A DNA stretch of 64,000 nt, from contig NZ_JAASQL010000001.1 of NCBI RefSeq assembly GCF_011762155.1, positions 1,612,001-1,676,000 of the forward strand, read 5' to 3'. Under the pieces are notes generated by a model, which had not been told where the DNA came from, ran no database searches, and saw only the letters and a program-made list of their open reading frames with translations. Within the stretch, counting starts at the first letter, position 1. Each line of letters starts with the position of its first letter. This document shows positions 38,952 through 46,909 of the stretch, piece after piece. The position numbers and the translations under genes are program-made. This DNA comes from Wenyingzhuangia heitensis (lineage in GTDB: Bacteria; Bacteroidota; Bacteroidia; Flavobacteriales; Flavobacteriaceae).

Positions 38952-39090
38952 GGCTAATTTTCCCTACTTTATTATTGCGTTTTGGTTGTTCAAATTTTAG
39001 AATCAATGAGAGGTTTTTTATGAAGCTCCGTTAGGAACAACACATTTATAGCAAAGTTTAAACGTTGTTGTGAAAAGCTCCGTAGGAGCG
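38952..39090 (+). repeat. REP-like repeat, left copy, with two hairpins
   Basis: About 139 bp resembling the copy at 39611-39747 in the same orientation (shared blocks TTTATT..T..CGTTTTGGTT.TTCAA.TTTTAGAAT and CA.ATTTATAGCAA.GTT). It contains hairpins GCTCC-GTTA-GGAAC (39025-39038) and GCTCC-GTA-GGAGC (39077-39089). Its end lies 4 nt from the transposase stop codon. Confidence 0.75.
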
Positions 39091-39093
39091 AAA

Positions 39094-39552
39094 TCATTCA
39101 TCTGTAAATATATATTTGTCATCATAATCAATTTCATATGCTTTTAGAAAATCTATATATTCATTTTTAAATGATTTCTTTTTGTGGTGTTCTTCTTGTT
39201 TTTTAATGTAATTCAACACTACTTTAATATTGGATTGGCTTACTGTAAAAGCTCCAAAACCAGTTTGCCATTCAAATTTTGTAGGGATAAAATCATTTTC
39301 GTTAATCCATTTAGAGGAATTGGCTTTAATATCTCTAACCAAGTCAGAAAGGTTGCAATTGGGTTTAGTACTTAATAAAATATGGATATGATCTGGCATG
39401 CCATTTATAATTATTAGTTTTTGATTTTTATTAGTAACAATACCTGTAATGTATTTGTATAGATCGTTTTTGAATTTGTTGATGATTAGATTGTTTCTTC
39501 CTTTTACAGCAAATACAATATGAAAATATAATTGAGTGTATGTGTTTGCCAT
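39094..39552 (-). CDS. REP-associated tyrosine transposase (RAYT, IS200-like Y1_Tnp)
   Basis: 152 aa, minus strand. The HUH nuclease signature is present in GMPDHIHILLS (H-I-H), and the catalytic Tyr is the one in NYIKKQEEHHKK near residue 115. MANTYTQLYFHIVFAVKGR is the usual N-terminus of the IS200-like family. The gene is complete. It has no accessory TnpB and is bounded on both sides by direct copies of a hairpin-bearing repeat, as expected of a RAYT that recognises REP sequences rather than a mobile IS with terminal ends. It is inserted between the redox operon and the next sulfatase unit, and base composition matches its surroundings. Confidence 0.88.
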   Translation of the reverse strand: MANTYTQLYFHIVFAVKGRNNLIINKFKNDLYKYITGIVTNKNQKLIIINGMPDHIHILLSTKPNCNLSDLVRDIKANSSKWINENDFIPTKFEWQTGFGAFTVSQSNIKVVLNYIKKQEEHHKKKSFKNEYIDFLKAYEIDYDDKYIFTDE

Positions 39553-39923
39553 AGCATTTTTTATATAAGAAGATAGGTGAATTTAAATTTAATAATTCTC
39601 GCCTCGTTGTAGCTAATCTTCTTTGCTTTATTGTTCCGTTTTGGTTATTCAAGTTTTAGAATAAAAAAGAGGTTTTTGTAAAGCTCCGTTAGGAGCAACA
39701 TATTTATAGCAAGGTTGAAGGTTATTCGGGAAAGCTCCGTGGGAGCAAAATTTTAACATTTAAAAAGTCAACAAAAAACTATAAGAAGTCTAGGATGGAC
39801 TATAATTTTCTTGCATATTAAAAATATGTACTCTTAGGTATAATTGCTAAACACAAAGAGACATTATAGGCAGCTGTTTTTGTTAGATTTGTGTACTTAT
39901 TAATAGAAAACAAGAAGTATCAA
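39553..39923 (+). other. 371-nt intergenic region holding the right REP copy and the leader of sulfatase 39924
   Basis: Positions 39611-39747 are the right REP-like repeat. The rest (39748-39923) is AT-rich with no gene; it must hold the promoter for the following sulfatase unit, but no clear consensus match was found. Confidence 0.6.
39611..39747 (+). repeat. REP-like repeat, right copy, with two hairpins
   Basis: Direct copy of 38952-39090. It carries hairpins GCTCC-GTTA-GGAGC (39683-39696) and GCTCC-GTG-GGAGC (39734-39746), the same doublet order and spacing as the left copy. Confidence 0.75.
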
Positions 39924-41282
39924 ATGAAAAGAATTGTATTGTTAGCTTTGGTTTTGTTTACGATGATTACATCTTATGCACAAGAAAAACCAAACATTGT
40001 GTTGTTGTTTGTAGATGATTATGGATGGTCGGATATTGGATATAGAAACGCTTCTTTTGAAACACCAAACTTAGATCAGCTAAAAAAAGAGAGTTTAGAT
40101 TTTCAGAGGGCTTATATTCCAACACCTACATGTAGTCCAAGTAGATTGTCTTTGTTAACAGGTAAAGAAGCAGTTCGTTTGCAAATGGTAAGGCATATTG
40201 CTTTAGATCCTAAAAATCCAGAAGCAAAGTACGCTATGTGGAAAACAGATCCAGTGCAAATGCCATCTTTAAATTATTTGCCGTTGGAAGAAACCACTTA
40301 TGCCGAAAAAATAAAAGAGTACGGTTACTATAATCATTTTATAGGGAAATGGCATTTAGGTCATGAAGGGAGATATCCTGTAGACCAAGGTTTTGATTCT
40401 GAATTTGGAACAACCAATGCAGGACATCCTAAGAGTTATTATTATCCATTTTTTAAGAAAAATGAGGATCCTAAAAACGTACTTAAAAACTTTAAAGAAG
40501 GAGATTATCTGACAGATGAATTAACAGATAATGCAGTTGATTTTATCAAAGGATATAACAAAGAAAATCCATTTATGTTAACGTTTTGGTATTATTCGGT
40601 TCACGGTCCATCTATTGGTAGAAAAGATTTGTTAAAGAAATATCAAGAAAGAGGAATAGAAGGAAAATACGCTGATCATCATGCAATGGTAGAGGCTATG
40701 GATGAGTCTGTAGGTAGAGTGAAAAAAGCTTTGGAAGATAAAGGAATTGCAGATAATACCGTAATTATTGTGTTATCAGATCAAGGAGGAGCTTATGCTA
40801 ACGATCCTTTAAGAGGTGGTAAAAAAGGAGGAGATACCTTAGCAGAAGGTGGAGCAAGAGTTCCATTTATGATTAAATATCCTGGAATTACCAAAGCGAA
40901 TACAGAATCTTTTGTGCCCGTTCAATCTATTGATGTATTTCCTACAGTGGTAGAAATTGCATCAGGAAAAAAATATAAGAATAAAGAGATTCAGGGAGTT
41001 AGTTTAATGCCTTTGTTAAAAGGAAAAGAAATCAAAAAACGTAATTTATTTGGTTTCAGAAGTTATGAAGATCAATACACTTCTATTGTAAACGGAGATT
41101 GGAAAATGATTAAATATCATTCAGGTAAATACCAGTTGTACAATGTAAAAACAGACCAAAGTGAATCTCATGATTTAGTTGGAACTGGATTAAAGATTGA
41201 AAAGAAATTAAAAAGAGATTTAGCAAAGTGGGAAAAGAAAGCTGTACCCGCTTTTGGACCAGATCAATTAAAAGAAAAATAA
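39924..41282 (+). CDS. Secreted type I sulfatase (CSPSR), 452 aa
   Basis: The start is taken as the ATG at 39924 because it begins directly at the signal peptide (MKRIVLLALVLF...SYAQ); the frame runs open to a GTG at 39891. The metal pair is D31-D32 (VDDYGWSDIG), formylglycine site C70-S-P-S-R, GKWHLGH near 140. The distal metal segment is LSDQGGAY, with Gln where most family members have Asn. It is the first gene of a two-sulfatase unit; the next gene starts 1 nt after its stop. The RAYT/REP cluster lies immediately upstream. Confidence 0.9.
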   Translation: MKRIVLLALVLFTMITSYAQEKPNIVLLFVDDYGWSDIGYRNASFETPNLDQLKKESLDFQRAYIPTPTCSPSRLSLLTGKEAVRLQMVRHIALDPKNPEAKYAMWKTDPVQMPSLNYLPLEETTYAEKIKEYGYYNHFIGKWHLGHEGRYPVDQGFDSEFGTTNAGHPKSYYYPFFKKNEDPKNVLKNFKEGDYLTDELTDNAVDFIKGYNKENPFMLTFWYYSVHGPSIGRKDLLKKYQERGIEGKYADHHAMVEAMDESVGRVKKALEDKGIADNTVIIVLSDQGGAYANDPLRGGKKGGDTLAEGGARVPFMIKYPGITKANTESFVPVQSIDVFPTVVEIASGKKYKNKEIQGVSLMPLLKGKEIKKRNLFGFRSYEDQYTSIVNGDWKMIKYHSGKYQLYNVKTDQSESHDLVGTGLKIEKKLKRDLAKWEKKAVPAFGPDQLKEK

Positions 41283-41283
41283 A

Positions 41284-42687
41284 ATGAAAAGTATCAAGTT
41301 TATAAGTGCTTTAGCTGTTGTGCTTATGTTGTTTTCTTGTGGCAAACAAGAGTCTAAAAAGGTTGCTAAAAAGAAATTAGACAAGCCAAATATTATCATT
41401 TTATTAGCAGATGATTTAGGATATGGAGAGTTGGGTGTATACGGACAAAAAACAATCAAAACTCCTTTTATAGATGAGGTTGCTAGCAAAGGAATGAAGT
41501 TTACAGATTTTTATGCAGGAACATCAGTTTGTTCTCCTTCTAGGGCTGTTTTAATGACGGGGAAACACACAGGTCATTTAAGTATTAGAGGAAATAAAGG
41601 GAATATTAATGGTAAATGGGATAGAGTGCCATTGCAAAAATCGGAATTGACTGTTGGAGAGGTTTTACAAGGTACAGGTTACCAGACCGCTATGATTGGG
41701 AAGTGGCATTTAGGTGTGCCAGAAGATACATCTACATGGGCAAAAGGACGTGGTTTTGATTATGCCGTGCAAGAACAATGGGGAGAGGACAAAAACGGAA
41801 ATGAAATTGATGAGCGTGTACATTGGGTGAACAACAATCAGGATTCTATTTTTTACAATTACAATAATTACAAGTGCTTAGATGAGTTTAGAACTAATTT
41901 TGCATTGGATTATTTAGAAAAAAAATCAGAAGACAAACCTTTCTTTTTGTACATGTCTTATAGAACTCCACATGCGCACGAATTCTTTTTAAGTAAGAAT
42001 AATTTGTATGAGGATAAATTGGAAGAATGGCCAGAAATTGAGAGAAGACATGCTGCCAGAATTACCATGTTAGATGAGCAAATTAAACGTTTGTTTGACA
42101 AGCTAGAAGAAAGAGGAGAGCTAGAGAATACATTAATTTTAATTTCTAGTGATAATGGACCCACCAATGAAAATCACCATGATTATAAATTTTTTAATAG
42201 CTCAGGAAGCTTAAAAGGATACAAACGTGATGTGTATGAAGGAGGAGTTAGAGTCCCTTTAATTGCTTACTGGAAAAATAAGATTAAAGCCGGAGCGGTA
42301 ACAGATTTTCAAGCTGCGTTTTACGATATCATGCCAACTTTGGCGGAAGTTGCTAAAACCAAAGCTCCAGAATATATAGATGGAATTTCTTTTCTGCCCC
42401 ATTTGTTAGGTAAAGAACAAACACAAAAGCACGATTTTATGTACTGGGAAATTCAAGAAGGACAATCTGTCAAAGGATTTAGACAAGCCATTAGAATGGG
42501 AGATTGGAAAGCGGTTCGTTATGGAAATAATTATCATACAGAATTGTACAATTTAAAAGAAGATCTATACGAAACCAATGATGTTTCTAAACAACATCCT
42601 GAGTTGGTGAGAAAAGCTAATGTTATTATTAAAAGAGAAAGTGAAGTGAATCCTCATTTTCCATATTCAGGAGGAGTATTTAAGTAA
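41284..42687 (+). CDS. Lipoprotein type I sulfatase (CSPSR), 467 aa
   Basis: The N-terminus has a lipobox, LMLFSC with C19, so it is lipid-anchored, unlike the signal-peptidase-I sulfatases of the left half. The metal pair is D43-D44 (LADDLGYGELG), formylglycine site C83-S-P-S-R followed by AVLMTGKHTGH, GKWHLGV near 138 and SSDNGPT for the distal site. The CSPSRAVLMTGxHTGH spelling is that of the arylsulfatase A-like branch. Only one base separates it from the preceding sulfatase, so they are co-translated. A strong terminator follows. Confidence 0.9.
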   Translation: MKSIKFISALAVVLMLFSCGKQESKKVAKKKLDKPNIIILLADDLGYGELGVYGQKTIKTPFIDEVASKGMKFTDFYAGTSVCSPSRAVLMTGKHTGHLSIRGNKGNINGKWDRVPLQKSELTVGEVLQGTGYQTAMIGKWHLGVPEDTSTWAKGRGFDYAVQEQWGEDKNGNEIDERVHWVNNNQDSIFYNYNNYKCLDEFRTNFALDYLEKKSEDKPFFLYMSYRTPHAHEFFLSKNNLYEDKLEEWPEIERRHAARITMLDEQIKRLFDKLEERGELENTLILISSDNGPTNENHHDYKFFNSSGSLKGYKRDVYEGGVRVPLIAYWKNKIKAGAVTDFQAAFYDIMPTLAEVAKTKAPEYIDGISFLPHLLGKEQTQKHDFMYWEIQEGQSVKGFRQAIRMGDWKAVRYGNNYHTELYNLKEDLYETNDVSKQHPELVRKANVIIKRESEVNPHFPYSGGVFK

Positions 42688-42702
42688 TGTTTCTCCAGAC
42701 TA

Positions 42703-42750
42703 AAAACAAAATCACCTCTAAGCTATATAGTTTAGAGGTGATTTTGTTTT
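42703..42750 (+). terminator. Intrinsic terminator after sulfatase pair
   Basis: Long arms AAAACAAAATCACCTCTAA and TTTAGAGGTGATTTTGTTTT around a 9-nt loop, 15 nt after the stop codon. Confidence 0.9.
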
Positions 42751-42883
42751 GTAAAGTATTTGTACAGAGTGCTTTTTGTTTTTTATTAAAATTTATGAAA
42801 ACACATAAAAAAAACGGAGAGGCACATTAATTAAATTTAAAGAGACGTGTTAATGTAGTCTTTTAGGTTAATTTGTATTGGTG

Positions 42884-42904
42884 AGTCTGTTTTAAATACA
42901 GACT
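42884..42904. promoter_or_regulatory. Inverted repeat AGTCTGT-N7-ACAGACT upstream of sulfatase 42932
   Basis: Perfect 7-bp arms ending 27 nt before the ATG, in the same relative place as the palindromes before GH2, GH28 and sulfatase 15538. Candidate operator or leader hairpin. Confidence 0.4.
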
Positions 42905-42931
42905 TTAATTTAAAACAGTAATTCAGTAAAA

Positions 42932-44416
42932 ATGATAAAAAGAACCTTGCATATTTTGTGGTTACTATTTGTAACATTTGCATCTGCACAACAACAAAAA
43001 CCAAACATTATTTGGATCATGGCAGAAGACATGAGTACAGACTTGGAATGCTATGGAATGCCAGATGTAAAAACTCCTCATTTGAATAAAATGGCTGCAG
43101 AAGGAATTAAATTTAACAATGCCTTTGTTACCAACCCTATTTGCTCACCAAGTAGATCTTCTATGATGGTAGGAGTACATCAAGTAAAGTCTAATACACA
43201 TAATCACCGAAGTAACAGAAATGAGCCTTTAGATTCGCAGTTCACACCTTTTACAAAATTGTTAAGAGATGGAGGATACACTACTATTTTAGGACATCAT
43301 GGAGTGTATACTTTGGGTAGAAAAATAGACGTGAATTTTAAACACGAAGCTATTGGTGAGTGGGATGGAAAAACAAAGTTTGGTTTGTTTGATAAGTACG
43401 ATCGTTTTGAAAAAGAAGATCAACCTTTCTTTGCTCAAATTCAGTTAAAAGTTACGCATAGAGGAGATTGGTGGGATGAGATTAGAGAAAAATCTAAACA
43501 TCCTGTAAATCCTAAAACGGTAACCATGCCACCGTACATGGCGGATCATCCTGCAGTTCGTTTGGACTGGGCTAAGTATTTAGATCAGATTGAATATATG
43601 GATGATGAAGTGGGAATGATTTTTAAGGAATTAGAAGAAAAAGGAATGGCTGATAATACCATTGTTATTTTTATTGGAGACAATGGTCGTTGTAACATTA
43701 GAGGGAAAGGGTATTTACAAGATCCAGGACTTAGAATTCCGTTGTTAATTCACTATCCAAAAGAAATTAAAGCAGGTCAGGTGAGTGATAAAGTAGTGGC
43801 ATCTACAGACATTACGGCTACTATTGTGGATTGGGCAGGCGTAAAAGTTCCAAAATTTATGACAGGTCAACCTATTTTTAATAAAAAATTTGATAGAGAG
43901 TTTGTATATGGAGCAAGAGATTTATGGGATGAAATTGAAGAGAAATCTAGAGCGGTAACCTCTGGAGATTGGGCTTATATTAGAAATGACAAACCTGAAA
44001 TTCCTTACGATGCACATCAAGCTTATTTAGAATTTTACAGACCAGCAGTACATGTAATGAGAGAATTGTACAAAGAAGGGAAATTGAATGAAGCTCAAAA
44101 ACCATTTTTTGAACCTAAAAAGCCTAAAGAGGAACTGTACAATTTAAAGAACGATCCTTATCAGTTATACAATTTGGCTCAGAATCCTAAATACTCAAAA
44201 CAACTTAAAAAGTTACGTAAAGTGACTAGGAGATTTGACAAAAAAATGAAGCCTGTAAGCGATGTTTATGATCCGTTTATTATGATTGGTCCAGATGTAG
44301 TAAAGTGGTTGCAAAAAGAAATGCCTGCAGATTATGCAAGAATGCAGGCAGGAGAAGAAATAGGGTATAAAAGAATTACAAGCTTGTATAAAAAAGCACA
44401 TAAAAAGAAAAAATAA
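42932..44416 (+). CDS. Secreted type I sulfatase (CSPSR), 494 aa
   Basis: Signal peptide 1-20. The N-terminal metal pair is E32-D33 (AEDMSTDLEC) in place of DD. The formylglycine site is C71-S-P-S-R followed by SSMMVGVHQ, a branch marker of the heparan N-sulfatase-like sulfatases. IGDNGRCNIRGKG supplies the distal metal site. The usual GKWHxG string is replaced by GHHGVYTLGRK near 125, so substrate contacts differ from the other sulfatases here. GH2 follows after 5 nt, so the two enzymes probably act in sequence on the same oligosaccharide end. Confidence 0.88.
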   Translation: MIKRTLHILWLLFVTFASAQQQKPNIIWIMAEDMSTDLECYGMPDVKTPHLNKMAAEGIKFNNAFVTNPICSPSRSSMMVGVHQVKSNTHNHRSNRNEPLDSQFTPFTKLLRDGGYTTILGHHGVYTLGRKIDVNFKHEAIGEWDGKTKFGLFDKYDRFEKEDQPFFAQIQLKVTHRGDWWDEIREKSKHPVNPKTVTMPPYMADHPAVRLDWAKYLDQIEYMDDEVGMIFKELEEKGMADNTIVIFIGDNGRCNIRGKGYLQDPGLRIPLLIHYPKEIKAGQVSDKVVASTDITATIVDWAGVKVPKFMTGQPIFNKKFDREFVYGARDLWDEIEEKSRAVTSGDWAYIRNDKPEIPYDAHQAYLEFYRPAVHVMRELYKEGKLNEAQKPFFEPKKPKEELYNLKNDPYQLYNLAQNPKYSKQLKKLRKVTRRFDKKMKPVSDVYDPFIMIGPDVVKWLQKEMPADYARMQAGEEIGYKRITSLYKKAHKKKK

Positions 44417-44421
44417 GATAG

Positions 44422-46773
44422 ATGTTACTAAAAAATAGATTTGTTCTTGTAGCCTTAAGTGTATTCTTAGGATTGTTTCAGTCTTGTAAACAGCATGATG
44501 AGGTTTCAGGAAAATTAAGTATCAATCCAGACTGGAAGTTTAAGAGGTTAGCTAAAGAAAATTCATCAGAAAAAGGATTAGAGACTTTAGAGTATTCTGA
44601 TGCAGAATGGGAAAATGTTGGTTTGCCACATACGTCAAACATAGAACCTTTGGTGGTGAATGACCAGTGGCAAGGAATCTGTTGGTACAGAAAAAACTTA
44701 AAAGTACCCAATGTTGATAAAGGCAAAAAGATTTATTTGGAGTTTGAAGGAGCTATGAATTATTCTAAGTTCTACATCAATGGGAAATTTGTAAAAGAAC
44801 ATCAAGGAGGGTTTTTACCAGTAGTAATAGATGTTACTGAGTTTGTGAAAAAAGGAGAAGAAAACTTAATAGCAGTTAGGTTAGACAATACAGACAATTT
44901 AGTTACGGGACCTAAACCGCTAAAAAGATTAGATTTTAACATGTTTGGTGGTTTGTATAGAAATGCTTGGATGTTAGTTAAAGATGAAGTTCATATTTCT
45001 CATGCAGCTATTGCAGACAAAGTTGCAGGAGGTGGAGTTTTTGTAACCTATCCTAAAGTTTCTGAAAAAGAATCAGTGATACGTATAAAAACAAATGTGA
45101 TTAACAAGGGAACTAAAGAAACAAATATCCAGTTGGTAAACACTCTTTTAGCTAATGGAGAAACTGTTGTAGAACAAAACTCTAAAAACATAATTATAGC
45201 CGTTGGTAAAGATGTAGATGCTCAAACGGATCTTATTATTAAAAACGCAAAATTATGGTCACCCTCAGTTCCTAACTTATACACTTTAGAAACAAAAGTG
45301 CTAAAAGAGGGAGTGGTGATTGATACACAGATCAATGAAATTGGAATTAGAGAATTTACCTTTAAAGACAATGAGTTATATATTAACGGAGTAAAAACGT
45401 TTTTAAGAGGAATGAATCGTCATCAAGAATATCCATTTATAGGATATGCTTTGTCTGACAATGCTCAATATCGTGATGCTAAAAAAATAAAAGATGCAGG
45501 GTGTAATTACATTCGTTTGTCTCACTATCCACAATCGCCAGCATTTATGCAAGCCTGTAACCAATTGGGAATTGTAGTGATTGATGCCATTATGGGATGG
45601 CAATATTATGGAGATAATGATGCGTTTAGAAATTATTGTTACACATCTGCAACACAATTAATCCGTAGAGATCGTAATCACCCTTGTGTGTTGGCTTGGG
45701 AAGTTTCTTTAAACGAAACGCAAATGCCTATTTTCTTTATGGAAGAATTGAACAAAATTGTACACAATGAATATCCTGGCAAAAACGTGTATTCTTGTGG
45801 TTGGATGGATGAGGTATATGATATTTATTTACAAGCTCGTCAGCATAGAATTATGCATCCGCATACTTTAAAAGAAAATCAACCTTATTCGGTTTCAGAA
45901 TATGGAGACTGGGAATATTACTCTAAAAATGCAGGGTTAAACCAAGATCAATTGCCTAATGATTTACGTGATGAATACAGCAGTAGACAAGCAAGAGGTT
46001 ACGGAGAAGAAAGAATGTTAAGACAAGCATACAATGTGCAAGAATCTCATAACGATAATTTAGAAACAAAAGCGTATTCGGACAGTTACTGGGTAATGTA
46101 TGATTATAACAGAGGTTATCATGATGAGATTGAAGAATCTGGAATTATGGATATTTTTAGACTGCCAAAATTCGCGTATTACTTCTATCAAAGTCAAAAA
46201 GAAGTAGCTGAAGAAAAAGTCTTAAAAATAGCATCTTATTGGAATGAAAAATCGCCATTAAACATTAAGGTCTACAGTAATTTAGATGAAGTTGCTTTGT
46301 ACTTAAACGGAAACCTAATTGCTAGACAAAAACCAGATACAGATAGAAATTCAACCAATCTAAGTCACCCACCGTTTACGTTTAATTTAAAAAAGTTTAA
46401 AGCAGGAACTTTAAAAGCGGTAGGATACAAAAACGGAAAAGAAGTTGCTACAACCAACGTTACAACTCCAGAAGAACCCATAGGTTTAAAAGTTTGGATA
46501 GATGTATCAGGAAAACAGCCTCAGACAGGTGTAAAAGATGTAATTTTTGTATATGCAGCAGCTATAGATAAAAACGGAACAATTGTACCAGAATATTCTA
46601 AAGAAGTAGATTTTACTATTAAAGGAGATGCCAATTTGGTAAACATAGGGACTATTAAAGCCGAAGCAGGAATTGCTACAGGAGTGCTTAGAATTGGAAC
46701 AGAAAAAGAAGCGATTATTGTAAAAGTAACATCGGGAGCGTTTACAAAAGAAATGTCTATTAATATGGATTGA
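44422..46773 (+). CDS. GH2 family glycoside hydrolase (beta-galactosidase type), lipoprotein
   Basis: 783 aa. The N-terminus has a lipobox, LFQSC with C22; the following KQHDE resembles the acidic surface-export signal known in Bacteroidota lipoproteins. Domains: jelly roll (about 30-190; WENVGLPHTSN, FGGLYRNAW), Ig-like (190-300), TIM barrel (300-600), C-terminal Ig-like/DUF4982-type regions. The acid/base is E432 in SLNETQ and the nucleophile E493 in SVSEYGDWEY. The SEYGDW nucleophile setting differs from the GH2 at 8765 (E550 in GNENAGTW), so the two are from separate subgroups and probably cut different linkages. It is coupled to the upstream sulfatase. Confidence 0.88.
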   Translation: MLLKNRFVLVALSVFLGLFQSCKQHDEVSGKLSINPDWKFKRLAKENSSEKGLETLEYSDAEWENVGLPHTSNIEPLVVNDQWQGICWYRKNLKVPNVDKGKKIYLEFEGAMNYSKFYINGKFVKEHQGGFLPVVIDVTEFVKKGEENLIAVRLDNTDNLVTGPKPLKRLDFNMFGGLYRNAWMLVKDEVHISHAAIADKVAGGGVFVTYPKVSEKESVIRIKTNVINKGTKETNIQLVNTLLANGETVVEQNSKNIIIAVGKDVDAQTDLIIKNAKLWSPSVPNLYTLETKVLKEGVVIDTQINEIGIREFTFKDNELYINGVKTFLRGMNRHQEYPFIGYALSDNAQYRDAKKIKDAGCNYIRLSHYPQSPAFMQACNQLGIVVIDAIMGWQYYGDNDAFRNYCYTSATQLIRRDRNHPCVLAWEVSLNETQMPIFFMEELNKIVHNEYPGKNVYSCGWMDEVYDIYLQARQHRIMHPHTLKENQPYSVSEYGDWEYYSKNAGLNQDQLPNDLRDEYSSRQARGYGEERMLRQAYNVQESHNDNLETKAYSDSYWVMYDYNRGYHDEIEESGIMDIFRLPKFAYYFYQSQKEVAEEKVLKIASYWNEKSPLNIKVYSNLDEVALYLNGNLIARQKPDTDRNSTNLSHPPFTFNLKKFKAGTLKAVGYKNGKEVATTNVTTPEEPIGLKVWIDVSGKQPQTGVKDVIFVYAAAIDKNGTIVPEYSKEVDFTIKGDANLVNIGTIKAEAGIATGVLRIGTEKEAIIVKVTSGAFTKEMSINMD

Positions 46774-46857
46774 TGTTTGTAGATACCCTAAAACCATAAA
46801 AACTATGACTTTTTACGGGTAGGTACATTTTGTTTACCTAGTTATACTAAACAAAAA

Positions 46858-46869
46858 TGTGTATACACA
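46858..46869. promoter_or_regulatory. 12-bp palindrome TGTGTATACACA upstream of GH110
   Basis: Perfectly self-complementary, 40 nt before the GH110 start codon. A second, weaker inverted repeat (TAGGTA/TACCTA) lies at 46820-46840. Confidence 0.35.
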
Positions 46870-46909
46870 ATATTTGTAGAGATAATCAAATACTATAATT
46901 TAAAAAAAG

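Noticed and set aside
38848-39092. A hidden gene between the PQQ-like gene and the RAYT
   Set aside because: No open frame with a start and coding character; the region is explained by REP-like repeats.
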